A DNA stretch of 64,000 bases from Oidiodendron maius Zn. Taxonomy: Eukaryota; Ascomycota; Leotiomycetes; Myxotrichaceae. Below, one piece after another: positions 25,174 through 35,793 of the stretch. The notes under the pieces are model-generated. The model did not search any database, was not told the origin of the DNA, and was given only the letters and a program-made list of their open reading frames with translations. The translations under genes were made by a program, and so were the position numbers. The stretch lies in NCBI GenBank assembly GCA_000827325.1, contig KN832885.1:930001-994000 (forward strand), read 5' to 3'. How positions within the stretch are numbered: position 1 is the stretch's first letter; the number at the start of each line of letters is the position of its first letter.

Positions 25174-25866
25174 CTACGCATAATCTAGATATGGTCGTAC
25201 TGTACTGGCAAGCTTCACAGCATCATCATTACTCCCATTGGCGCGATACATGCGCCCCAACGTTATGGCCGTCTTTAGAGTTGCCGGATCTCGTAGACTT
25301 AATATCGTGGACTTGCCCTGAAACACCTGCTCTAGCAGAGCAATTGCGTCATTTGGCCTACCTAGCTGTTCTAGGAGGCATGCTAGATTATGCTTTGTCA
25401 ATAGAGCCTGATGGTTATTAGCACTGAACTCCCTTGTGAGGCTTTCGGCAGTTGCTGTGAACAGGCCTAGCGCTTCGGCGTAGCGATTCTGGAGGACATA
25501 TACACTGGCAAGATTATTCTGTGCTAGAAGAGACGATCTGGGACCATCTAGTCGGATTTCTTCCTCAATAACCTGCTTAAAGATAGCTTCAGCCTCATCT
25601 AGTCGTCCAGAATCTCGCAATGATATCGCAATATTGTTCATTACATGAACGATGTCGATCCTGATTGTGGTCGATTTTTCCATGGACTGGAAGATAGAGA
25701 GACTCCGTTCCCACGCGGACATTCCTGCAGTCACAAGACCTTCATCCCAATTAATCATTCCCAGATTGACTAGAGCATCAGCAAGTGCTTTGTCAATCTT
25801 GAAGCTAGGCTCATTGGTTCTTTCTGATTCCAGGACGGCTACTGCTGCTTCAATCATGGCCCTTGC
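25174..25866 (-). pseudogene. TPR tail of the NLR, cut off by an in-frame TAG
   Basis: This stretch continues the reading frame of the NLR after the TAG at 25867-25869, without any frame change, for about 230 codons to VRPYLDYA*. It contains TPR-like helix pairs (for example ALADALVNLGMINWDEG, VMNNIAISLRDSGRLDEAEA, AQNNLASVYVLQNRYAEAL, KHNLACLLEQLGRPNDAI). It would be translated only by read-through, by a new start at MIEAAVAV, or in strains that lack the stop. Confidence 0.8.
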
Positions 25867-28800
25867 CTAGTCTCGTCTACCGATAATATATAAAAATCCG
25901 CCGGTCGATATCTGGAGCTCCGCGAGCTGTCTTTGTAATGAATCAAACGTATCAGACCACGCTTTAATCATTCGATCCACAATATCTATCATATCTTTGA
26001 TCTCAGACTCGTCCAGACTTCCAGGCTCTTCTGAAAGAAACAGAACCCAGTTACTATACCACTGAAGAGTGAGTGGATGTGCAAAGCCATACTTGGATTC
26101 AGCCAGCTCTGCAGCAGAAAGGAGAGTGGTCATTGCTTCTTTCCGCTGCCCTTTCGCATCAAGAATCTTTCCTATCCAGCCCATAATGTGGAACATATTG
26201 GTCAGGTCTTTAGAATTAGACATTAACTCACCATCCTTGGCGAGTTGAATGGCTTTCCATGCGTCGTCAAGCTCTTCCAAGTCTAGGTAAGAAACTGCAA
26301 GATTGATAAAATTGGGGATCGCTGATTCAAGGCCATACTTTTCTTTTCTTTGCCAAGCTACTTTTCTCAATATGTCATTCGCCTCTCTTTTCCTCTCTTG
26401 TCGGATGAGATTTGCACCAAGGTTTCCCATATAAGTCAGAGTATCAGAGTGACGAGACCCGAGATGCTTCTCGGCAGCCTCTATAATGCGTGTCCAGATA
26501 TCTTCGGCCTTGTTGCACATCCCCTCAATCTCCATAGCTGTTGCAATCTTTGCTTGCGTGGCTAGTACCATAGAATTATATGGTTTACATTTTGCAGAGA
26601 GACAGCGATAATTGTATTGGTGTAGCTCTAAGGATTCTTTGCCTTGGTACGTGTAAGACAAAAATTCTCCAATACGCTCCACGGCGTAAGGAAAGCTAAA
26701 GTCAGCCCGGTTCTTAAACACTGCTCCTAGGTCCTTTGAAACGCAAACTTTAGCAATGCTACAAACATGAGGGAATGTAAGGCGATGCAATGGCCACGAT
26801 TCAGGTTCTCCGAAGTCAACGTCTATAGTGCGACCAAGTGATAAGATAGCATCAAATCCGCGCTGGTAATATAGGGGATATTCGCGAAATTGACACCACG
26901 CTTGGACAAGAGCATGCATTGAAAAATTGGTCTGCGAGCTGTCTTCGACAACCAGCGAGTAGTCAAGTAGGACACTGATGGCCTTCCGGAATGTTACGTG
27001 GTCCTGCATGAGGTTATGCAGCCAAGTGATAGGCTCAGATGACCGTGCAGGGTCCTCCTGCTTGAACAACAAAGTTTTGCGGATAACACTATGAAACTTC
27101 GAAACCCTTTCAGGACCTAGGATAGCCCAGGTTCGAGCGCGGTCAGTATCATATTGCTTAGCGCTATCGAAGATGATATACGGAATGCCCTGAGGATCAT
27201 AAAAACTGCTCATGACCAGCAATGATGCGGCGGCAGGAAAGTCACGGCTTATCGCTGCGAAAGACATTTCCCAAGTCGTAAAAACCGTCTCTTCATACTG
27301 CCAAAGTGATTTTACTGGCTTTTGCCGTAGTACTTCCTTCTTTTGCTCATGATATAGTCTAATATAGTCTGATGGCAGGGTCTGCGTTGTGGCGATATAA
27401 GAGGCTGCTTGGCTCAGAGCCAGAGGCAGATTTCCAAGAAGCTTCGCAATCGTACCGCAGTCATCCATGTGTTCTGGTAAAACAAAATCAATTATGTGAC
27501 CTCCATTTAGAGTAAATATGTTTCACAGACTTCTTCAGCCCTCTTCCTAGTTCTAAGCCTGATAGGTAAATGCACTACTAACCTTGAGACTCTTGGAAAC
27601 CCCCAGCCTGATGGAGAATGGCACAAGCGTCCTGATCTCGCAGGCAGCCAACCAGTACGCTCAAGCCCAGCTGAGATGCTTGGCGGCGCCGAGAGGAAAT
27701 CAGTATGTCGCCATGATGTGATTGAGGCAAGAATTGGGTAAGATTGACCCCTTCTAGATCATCGACAGCGTCGAATACCAGAAGCCACCCGGCATTATCA
27801 GGCTGTTCTAGGAAATGCTTTATAGCATCAACAAGCATGTCTTCCTCGCCCTTTGGGACTACAACTTCCCCTGTGGTTGGTGACACGAATCGCGCTAATC
27901 CCAGATCGTATGAAATCCTGCTAAAGTTTGTAGTTGTTTGTCGGAGCTTTGCTGCCCAGTCCACAATATTCTGCGCCAAGCTGCGAAACTGGAACTTGAT
28001 GGTCTGTTCATCTTTTGCTGTAATCCAAAATACAGCGCGATAACGTGTGCGGTGGCGATGGGCAAACACAAGAGCCAGCTGGGTTTTACCTACTCCACCA
28101 AGACCGTGGAGGACAACTACTTTCTGATAATATGATGAGTCTTCCTGCTGTGCAAACAGCTCTTTGATCTGAGCGAGCTCATCTTCGCGACCTTTGAAGT
28201 TTCGCACTGGAAGTTGGGGCACGAGAAACAGAGACGAAAATGATGCCGCTTTTGAAAGCTAGGACGATGAGCCTAAAGTAGAAATTCAATACAAGCAGTC
28301 TGACGTACAGAGACACTTTGTGGGCCTACAAGTCCTCCCTCTTTTGCCTTTTTCAGAGCTGAGAGACAAAGATCGCTGTTATTACATTGTGATGTGTATA
28401 GAATGCCAATCAATACATACTATATTTATCGCTGCTAACGGGGCTTAGAAGCGCCGCCGGGGCTGCTAAAGAGGTTGATTTGCTTTTTGAGGCGCTCTTT
28501 GTCCATCTCCTAAGGACACTTGCCACAAGGTCATAGTCAGGATTGTCCTTGCTGGAGAAAGCACACATTCCCATATGATCGGCATGGATAGTAGCCTTGC
28601 CCTCAAAGGCATCACCAATGGATGACGAATAATCTTCTACAACTTTTCCAGCGAAAGATACTCCAGTCACGGGCAGCGCTTCCTGAAACGAATAAATATT
28701 CAGACCCTTTCCAGATTTTGGTAGCATGCGACTGAAAGAGTCTGCGATCCGCTCTAGTTCTGGAGAACCAACTTCTAGAGATTGTAACAAATGTTGTTTA

Positions 28801-29561
28801 GATGCTCCTATCCCTAGACCGGTAATTCGAGCAGCAATGAGACCCATAGAGGCTAGCTCACTCCCGCGGTGGGGAGTTCCAAAAAAGACCACACCATATG
28901 TAGCGGCGAAAATGGAGTGTAGATGGTCTTGAAAGCCAGCCTGATCTTGGGAAAATTTCAGCGCCTACAAAATGTAAATCAGAATGATGGGCAACGCGCT
29001 GTAGTCTTGCGGGATTCGTACATCCTTCACGACTATGCCACCTAACGAATGGGCAACGAAGATTATAGGCACCTCGCTCTAAACAACCTTAGTGACGCCA
29101 CAGCTTGGACTTCGATAGGTGACAAACCGTATCGGTGCGTTCTCTCCACGCCTCCAGTCGGACCACAAGGTTTCGTGCGATACTAAACACAGTATTATCT
29201 CCTGTTCGACTCAGAAATCGAGATACGTCTGCATTGTAGCCATAGGAGCAGATTCTGGCGTCTGGAATGTCCAATCCGAGTAGATCTTGGGGCCAAAATA
29301 CCGATGTGGTGTCAGTCGAGCTACCAGCTGCCGGCGCAGAGTTTGGGCTCTTGAAGATCTTCCATCGAGACTCCGTAGGCTCTGGGGACGAATCAGCCCG
29401 AGCTGTCCATGTGCGTCGCGAATGCCCGCGGATTCCATGGACGAAGACGAAGCTAGCACCATAGGTCAGACTTGAAAGGAGGAGCGTTTCAGATAATCAC
29501 TATACTCAACAATGGGCTGTGGGCAGTCTTGGACGACAGAGACTCCAAGCCCTTGATCCAT
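25867..29561 (-). CDS. NLR: SesB-like lipase, NB-ARC, TPR (truncated by nonsense codon)
   Basis: Fungal NOD-like receptor, a class tied to heterokaryon incompatibility and non-self response. Start at 29561 (MDQGLGVSVVQD). A 53-bp intron then gives IVDFVFVHGIRGHSRRTW, the first strand and oxyanion loop of a SesB-type alpha/beta hydrolase. Further introns give VPIIFVAHSLGGIVVKD (nucleophile Ser in HSLGG) and GVVFFGTPHRGSELAS. The NB-ARC part has P-loop GLGGVGKTQLAL, Walker B WLLVFDAVDD, ISSRRR and the NLPLALSQAASYIA segment. TPR helices follow from about 26600 down. All junctions checked keep the frame (27577..27469 is an intron). The frame meets TAG at 25867 in the middle of a TPR turn, so the C-terminal repeats are lost. 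This may be a strain-specific loss, a read-through gene, or a young pseudogene. Confidence 0.87.
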
Positions 29562-30192
29562 TGGCAGCGGTTCGTATTAAACCACAGCTAAAATATGTAT
29601 TCGGTATGTAGAAATAGCGACGTGTGATATCAACAGATCTTATCGAATCACAGGAACTGCGAAATCGCAAGAGATAGTGGGCTGGCGCTGCCTTGTACCT
29701 GTTGCGCCTTCGGGACCTTTATTAAATGTTGTTTTGAGGCATTCGGGCGTGCTGTCTGCCGCAAATCCCAGCCATACCCTAAGAGGTGGTCTAAACTGAG
29801 CAGCTGATGATAGAACCGCCACCAAAGAGCGGCAGAGGAAAGCGCATTGTTTCTAGTGGGCGCCGCCGTCTTGGCATCATTTTGCGTGATAACAAATGGC
29901 GAGATGGCATTGGGTATATTTTTAGAATTGCAGCAAAGACGACACTGTTCCTTTCCTGCCAGGTTTTCTCAGCGCAACTTTCTCATTTTGGTGCTTCTTC
30001 GCAGTGTCGTCGTGCTTGGCAACCGTAAGCTAGGATACCTACAATGCCGGAAGGGGGGACGTGGATAAGGAAATTCTCATTGACACATTGACAGAATAAA
30101 CCAATCATGCTAGCGAATGAGCTGACTTCGATTGATAGTGCTGATAGATCCTAAAATTTTATAAACTTGAAATGTTTCAGTATGTCAGATTC
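29562..30192. other. Intergenic, no supported gene
   Basis: Upstream of the NLR and downstream of the SDR gene. Small open frames on both strands show no domain. Confidence 0.5.
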
Positions 30193-31188
30193 CTATACAT
30201 CACTCTTCAGCCCCACCAACTCAAGAGACTTCAGCCACAGCTTCTTCTCCTTTTCTGGAGCATAGGCCCATACACCATACCCTGGAGCCCACTGTCCATC
30301 TTTCTCTACCCATGGTTCCGAAATGTGACATTGCTCTATGTATTTCCCGCCTAATCCATCCAGCTCCTTCGCAGTGGCAGCCCATACAGTTGTTGCAGCA
30401 CCTTGTTGAGGAGTCTGATACAATCTGATGAGCTCATCCGTGATTACCGCTGCCTTCATATCATCAGACAGGTGCCTCTGCAAATCTGAGTCAATCGCAC
30501 CAGGATGAACAGCAAATGCGTGAAGGCCTGCCGGTCCATAAAGGCGATCGATTTGATTTGCGGTCCAGAGGTTAGCAGTTTTGCTCGCTCCATAAGCTAA
30601 GATTTCATTATATGAACCCTCACAATTGAGGTTATCAAAATTCGGTTCAGCATAACGATGACCACTGGAGGATAGTAAGACAACGCGAGAATTGAATTCT
30701 GGCGAGGTAGATTTGAGCAGTGGCGACTTCAGCAGGTTGAAAAGCAGGAAGTGACCAAGGTGGTTGGTACCAAACTGGGTCTCGAATCCATCTTTCGTTC
30801 GGCCTTCGGGGCATGCCATGACGCCCGCATTACCGATGAATATGTTAAGTTTCTGCGATTTGGAGAGAAAGTTTTTAGCGCAAGCCCGCACACTTTCCAG
30901 AGATCCGAGGTCCAGTTCTAGAATGTGGACTCGTTCAGACCTAATGAGGTCAGGAATCGCAGCTTCTGCCTTGTCGAGATTGCGAGCAGTGAGGTAAAGT
31001 GTTGCGCCGGTGGTAAATAGGGTCCGGGCTGTTTCGATCCCAATGCCAGACGAGCAGCCGGTGATGAATATCACTTTATCTGCTAATTTACCTTCAAGGT
31101 TTTCGTCTTTGATGATCTGAAGTGCCGTTGGACGAGCGTCCCCAGCACCAGTGGGAGACTTGTATGCAGCTTGGTACTTAGCTGTCAT
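30193..31188 (-). CDS. SDR, retinol-dehydrogenase-like, single exon
   Basis: A 331-residue NAD(P)-dependent oxidoreductase without introns. The cofactor motif TGCSSGIG is at residues 43-50, GNAGVMA near 115, the catalytic Ser in VVLLSSSGHRY and the YxxxK pair in YGASK near 195. HPGAIDSDLQRH follows the active site. This layout matches the WW-domain-oxidoreductase/retinol-dehydrogenase-like branch of SDRs common in fungi. Length is typical. The ATG is a true start with no upstream in-frame ATG nearby. Substrate unknown; no obvious pathway partner sits beside it. Confidence 0.93.
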   Translation of the reverse strand: MTAKYQAAYKSPTGAGDARPTALQIIKDENLEGKLADKVIFITGCSSGIGIETARTLFTTGATLYLTARNLDKAEAAIPDLIRSERVHILELDLGSLESVRACAKNFLSKSQKLNIFIGNAGVMACPEGRTKDGFETQFGTNHLGHFLLFNLLKSPLLKSTSPEFNSRVVLLSSSGHRYAEPNFDNLNCEGSYNEILAYGASKTANLWTANQIDRLYGPAGLHAFAVHPGAIDSDLQRHLSDDMKAAVITDELIRLYQTPQQGAATTVWAATAKELDGLGGKYIEQCHISEPWVEKDGQWAPGYGVWAYAPEKEKKLWLKSLELVGLKSDV

Positions 31189-31459
31189 GGTGAATGATAG
31201 TTATGCTTAGATGTAGGAAGAATATCGAGGAGTAGTTTGAATCTAGCTGGAGATGGGAGGGAACTGGCCGAGACTTAAATACAAAAAGTATCAGAGGGGC
31301 AACGTCAGAACCCGTAAGCTGATAGGTCTATTCTAGAGAGGCCGGAGCTTCCGAGACAGGGGTGAGACAAGCCATTGATCACTGTGGCCATTTCTCTCCA
31401 AATCAGGGAAAGAGCCCCAAGTGGGAATTCACCTACTTCACCCAATAGCAAGTAAAGCA

Positions 31460-32547
31460 CTATTCCGTTTTCTCTCTCTCTCGTCCCTCAGGCTGTCTTG
31501 CACCTTCGCACAGAAGTCTTTCAAACCTTAAAGGTTTCTCTCCCCGCCGTGTTCGCCAATGGTTTGTGGACAGAAACAACTGTTCACATCCTCTAATTGT
31601 CCAGCCCCACTGTTTCGCAAATGATTCCGTAACCTCCCAACCAGCAGGATCCCACGGGTCTCCCGAAACAATCATACCGCTTCTGTCAGCTGACTCATTG
31701 TAAATACCCAAAAGATCAGCACAGATTTGAAGCTCATCGTATGAATCGCTTGCCAGCAATAGATTATCTCTCATGCCGGGTATTGGTAGAGTATCTATCC
31801 AGGGATGATGACATATTTGCCGTTGTAGTTGTGTGGGGTGAAGTGATGCAGGAGTGGTCCTAATAAATGTGGAGGGTGAGCAGGGATTGGAGGAGTATGG
31901 AGACAGAGAGTCGTCATCCATGCTTTCTTTGTCTGAAATACCGATGTCTCTCGCATTGCTTATAAGCGCCCTGAATACATTGAACTTAATCAAGACCAGG
32001 AGGTGGTCCGTCCTAGGAGAGCCTATCATCCGATGGCGCTCTACCCATTTTTCAAATTCCGAGATGATCCGCTCCGGCTTGGCCGAGTCAAGTTTGCATA
32101 TGGAGGCAACGTGATAAAGTTTCTGTTTATCAACCAATCCAGTCCATAGCGCAGAATAGAATAGCTCCCATATTGTGGCACCTGGGCTATGGGGTACTAT
32201 GCTAGCGTCTAGTTTCGCAGCGCTGCTTGTTCCCGCTTCGGGGGGGCCTGTCTTTGGCAGTGGCTGCAATAAGGTAGATGGGTTTCCTTGCAGCGGCTTT
32301 TGCCCCTTCGTCTTACGCTTTCCTGGAGAATCGGATTCGATTAGTCAAATACGCTTTAACGAAACTCCATCATTATATTGTACCCACTGTATGCTCGCTG
32401 ATTTATCCTATTCTGAAGTTTCCTTCTCTCAGTAGAGCTAGTAATCCCAGTCCAGTCTTCCTTTGTCCCAAGCAGCCTAGGCTGCTGAGGCATAGGCTCG
32501 AAAATCACCGGTTCAAGTTGCGCGCGTCCTATCTGGTCACTTGCCAT
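31460..32547 (-). CDS. bZIP-type transcription factor with DUF3425 domain
   Basis: Two exons: 32547..32388 and 32322..31460 (64-bp intron, GTGGGT...CAG) give 340 residues. The intron lies inside the basic region: exon 1 ends ERRKLQNRINQRAY and exon 2 opens RKRKTKGQK, which together form a bZIP basic region. No clear leucine zipper follows, as is usual for fungal bZIP proteins of the DUF3425 group. The C-terminal domain carries WELFYSALWTGLVDKQ, HLLVLIKFNVFRAL and SWDPAGWEVTE-like GDPWDPAGWEVTESFAKQWGW, the DUF3425 signature. The ATG at 32547 is preferred; the in-frame TTG upstream is not. Such factors often act in stress or secondary metabolism, but the targets here are unknown. Confidence 0.9.
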
Positions 32548-33423
32548 TATGGTAGCTTTCAAATCCCGATGCAGCTGTAGTTACTGAAGCAGGGGCCAAA
32601 AGAGAACAGGCTAAGAGATATTAGTGCAAGAATTCTGGGTACCTCCGTTTCACCCTCAGATGTAGCCTGCTGACAACTGCAGCCGGTAGAAGCAGGAGAT
32701 GAAAGACGTTGCTTTTAGATTGCAGTCGCCTAGATCATGATCATGTATGCGACGGAGTTAAGGGTGGCAGTGGAGACTAGCGTATGCAGTCTGCTTACAG
32801 TACTGACCTCATAGCTCTGAAGCTCGCCACGCTTAAAGTACACTTAACTGACTGGCCCACGTTCTGCTCCCGGGACTGCTGCGTCGGTCGGGTACTAGTT
32901 ATGTATCTTGCTTACAGGTGCATTAGTGCGGTGCTTTCGCACTACGTTTGAATCTTACAGATCGCTGTCTGCTGGCCGCCAGCTAATGTTATATAGCACA
33001 GAGGAAGAAATTCGGAATAGTAGTCATTAACGTGGTAGCTCTGTAGGATGTAATGCTTCTGAGTATACGTTTAGATATACAGCTATGCGCGAAATCGGTG
33101 TCCGGTGCTTCAAATTCTCAAGAAACAGACCTCGGGTAATAACGGATTGTCTTTTTGCACTGGGGGACCCAAGCGCATAAGTCACGTTATACTTAGGATC
33201 AAGATTCAGGATTCGGAGGATTCAACTGAATCAGTAAGAGGTCTAAAGGTACTTTTTTCTTATGTATCTAAGCTCCGTAGTTGCTCCCAATAGACTAAAT
33301 TTTCACTTGGATATTCGACTACGACCTGAGTTTTTAATTGTACGCATACAATCATGAGTGAAACCTGTGTCTTGCTCTTCAAACACTAACAAATAAAATT
33401 TTCGCTATGAAAGTGATATTAAC
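32548..33423. other. Intergenic, no supported gene
   Basis: Presumed promoter of the bZIP gene at the left. The rest holds only short frames without recognisable domains. Confidence 0.55.
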
Positions 33424-34896
33424 TCATTCGGCAGCTTGAGCAGGGTCTGCGGCATGAGAAGATCCAGGTCCCGGAGAAACATGATTGTCTCTCTTCCAGA
33501 AAACCCTGGAATACTTGAACAGGACTCGTAATTCAGCATCTTGTATCACGGCGAGCCGTATATTTTCTGGGACAATCCTGCTCAGGTGGATATACGTCTG
33601 TACCAGCTCCAAGACCTCTGAAAGCAGATATGCGATACATGCTCTGATTCCAGCAATAAATTTATCGTCCCTAACCAAACTATTGTCTTCGCACCGTGGG
33701 GTGAGAAAGCTCTTAATCTTACTCTCTACTGCACGAGTGTCATAGCCAGTAATCGGTTCCGAATGAGGGTTCATCATGCATGAATACATGCAAGTATCCA
33801 AAGCGTCGCTATAGGAACGATTGGGAAACAAAGAAGTGGCAAATGCAAGAACCGTATCGTAGGAGGAGGAGGCAGGTGCGATAAAGTGCTCCAAGTAGCT
33901 CATGATCATCTCATTTAGATAGGTATGACACAGTTCCTTCAATGGTTCGGCAAATTCATGGGCTTTAACCCCGGGCCTGGTTCGTATAGCATCAAAGTCC
34001 GTGCTTTTAAGGAGATGCTCATGACTGTCATATGGTCCCAGGTATTCGGATTCTGCAGCAAGCTGTGATGATAAGTTATACATTTTTATCTGCCGTTCCA
34101 ACATATCGAAGCCCTCAAACTTGCAACCTTCGCGCAAGCGGCGCTGAAACCATTCTTCATCGGTTTCGTCCGGGCGTAGCGTCTGGTCCAGTCCAACAAA
34201 GGTTGTGCGCGTGAAATAGGTGTGCGTCGTAAAGAATATGAATGATCTCGCAGCTGTACGGGCCTCGTCGAACCCAAAACGACCAAACATATATTCACCA
34301 CCAGGAATGAACATCCAGATTCCACTAGGCCGATTGTCTATTTCGTGTGGGATCTTCTTCTCTTTCCACCGTAGTACTTCCTTTTTCGCGGTTCCGAAAT
34401 CCACGAGCCCAAGGCCTGCACCAAACACCGCCGTAGTTGAAGTGTCAACATCGGCCTCATTACCGAAACCAATTTCTTCCTTTCCGCGTTTATCGTAATA
34501 CCCCCAATCGTATCGATTAATGACAAGCACAGCTTCCGCGGCCGTTGTCGTGTCGTTAAATTGACTTCCGTTATCACGTTCATAGGGAGAGCCAGACACG
34601 CGGAGAATCTTGCCGATTTCTACTTCTGGGTCGACATCAGAATGAGACACGAACCATGCGCAGTGGCGATTCGTGCCTTTCTCGACAAGCTGGAAAGTGT
34701 TCCATGTTCCATTCTGGGCGGGAACATTGTATTCAAGGATTTGAGCCACAACTGTTCCGCCGGCATGCCTGTCAACAGCGCTGGGAAATTCTTGGATTAG
34801 GCTTGAGGCGCCATGCCAGATGTTATGAAGATCGCCGTAGCAGAGACATCCAGATGTGACGGTGAATTGAGAATGAACTTGCGGTTTGGTCGTCAT
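33424..34896 (-). CDS. Unrecognised protein with a histone H2A-like C-terminus
   Basis: Single-exon frame; the first ATG (34896, MTTKPQVHSQ) gives 490 residues. Residues about 30-130 are beta-rich and could form an OB-like fold (TVVAQILEYNV, EIGKILRVSGSPYERDNG), but this is weak. A central region of about 250 residues is unrecognised (GIWMFIPGGEYMFGRFGFDEART, EFAEPLKELCHTYLNEMI). Residues about 416-468 match the histone-fold core of H2A: YLLSEVLELV then, after a shortened loop, RIVPENIRLAVIQDAELRVLF, compared with YL.AE.LEL...RI.PRH.QLAI.ND.EL..LL in H2A. A Pro/Ala/Ser tail ends the protein. No gene beside it suggests a role. The histone link rests on pattern reading and needs a profile search. 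Confidence 0.75.
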   Translation of the reverse strand: MTTKPQVHSQFTVTSGCLCYGDLHNIWHGASSLIQEFPSAVDRHAGGTVVAQILEYNVPAQNGTWNTFQLVEKGTNRHCAWFVSHSDVDPEVEIGKILRVSGSPYERDNGSQFNDTTTAAEAVLVINRYDWGYYDKRGKEEIGFGNEADVDTSTTAVFGAGLGLVDFGTAKKEVLRWKEKKIPHEIDNRPSGIWMFIPGGEYMFGRFGFDEARTAARSFIFFTTHTYFTRTTFVGLDQTLRPDETDEEWFQRRLREGCKFEGFDMLERQIKMYNLSSQLAAESEYLGPYDSHEHLLKSTDFDAIRTRPGVKAHEFAEPLKELCHTYLNEMIMSYLEHFIAPASSSYDTVLAFATSLFPNRSYSDALDTCMYSCMMNPHSEPITGYDTRAVESKIKSFLTPRCEDNSLVRDDKFIAGIRACIAYLLSEVLELVQTYIHLSRIVPENIRLAVIQDAELRVLFKYSRVFWKRDNHVSPGPGSSHAADPAQAAE

Positions 34897-35793
34897 TGCC
34901 AAAAGAGTATTGGAATAGTTGATGGAAGCCAAGGAATATTTACGTAGACTGTTTGTGTTGAGACATGAGGCGTGATGTGCGCAGGCGTTAAGGCGCGTTT
35001 TAAGATTCCATGTGCCTGCTATTCCGCTCCGGCGGGGAGGATTTTGTCGAGCGCTACCATGTTACAAATGTAAGGCAGCAGAGGGCAGCCTACTAGGCAC
35101 TACAGGTGCCTAGTATTATAGGGGCTTTACTACTTAGAGTGTGACTCTAAGGGCCGCCGATCAGCGCTGCCTAGAGGAGATTTAAGTTAACCTCGGTAAC
35201 CCTTAGCTATTTAGTCGAAATACTGTACTGCATCTATTGTATTGAACCCTTTATATTATGTTGCTGGCTGAACTCTGCAACAGCCAGCCACTTGATACGA
35301 TATATTCCCAAGCTTAACCTATTTTCAGCCGTCTAATAGTAAAATACCTAATTAAGAGCTTTCCGATTTTATTATCTCGTGGTTCTCGTATTCTCGGACT
35401 AAAGATGTCTGTGCGATAGTTTACTAATCCCTAGATAACCGCGCAACTTGTATAACACTCACGCTTTTCTTTTGCTGCAATATCTATTATATGGCAGATA
35501 ATGAAGGATACACGTACTCATTAGCCCGCTAGGTCTCAGATCTTATAATAAGCCATACAACCTCACTTTCAGAAGCTACAAGCTACTGAATTTTGGGCCT
35601 TAGGACATGCATACTCGGCACAACACTACACTCAACATCATACTAATACGCGACTGGTGGATGGTTCCAAATTCCGGGGTTTACATCCGCGAGAGTAGGT
35701 TTTCGGATATCAAGTAGGTGTACTAGATAATTGAACTCACCCAGAAGTGTATTCAAGCTAAATTCCTTCATCACCATCCTACTATATATAGTT
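34897..35793. other. Intergenic with a cluster of hairpins
   Basis: No coding region supported. AT-rich after 35150. Three perfect short inverted repeats lie within 200 bp (listed separately), which suggests a transposon or LTR remnant. Confidence 0.5.
35091..35288. repeat. Three clustered perfect inverted repeats
   Basis: TACTAGGCAC/GTGCCTAGTA at 35091-35115 (5-bp loop), CTTAGAGT/ACTCTAAG at 35133-35151 (3-bp loop), and GCTGGCTG/CAGCCAGC at 35263-35288 (10-bp loop). No gene overlaps them. Confidence 0.8.

Noticed and set aside
29490-29560. Apparent frameshift at the start of the NLR
   Set aside because: A 53-bp intron with good donor, CTGAC branch site and TAG acceptor joins PIV to DFVFVHGIRG in frame, so no lesion is needed.
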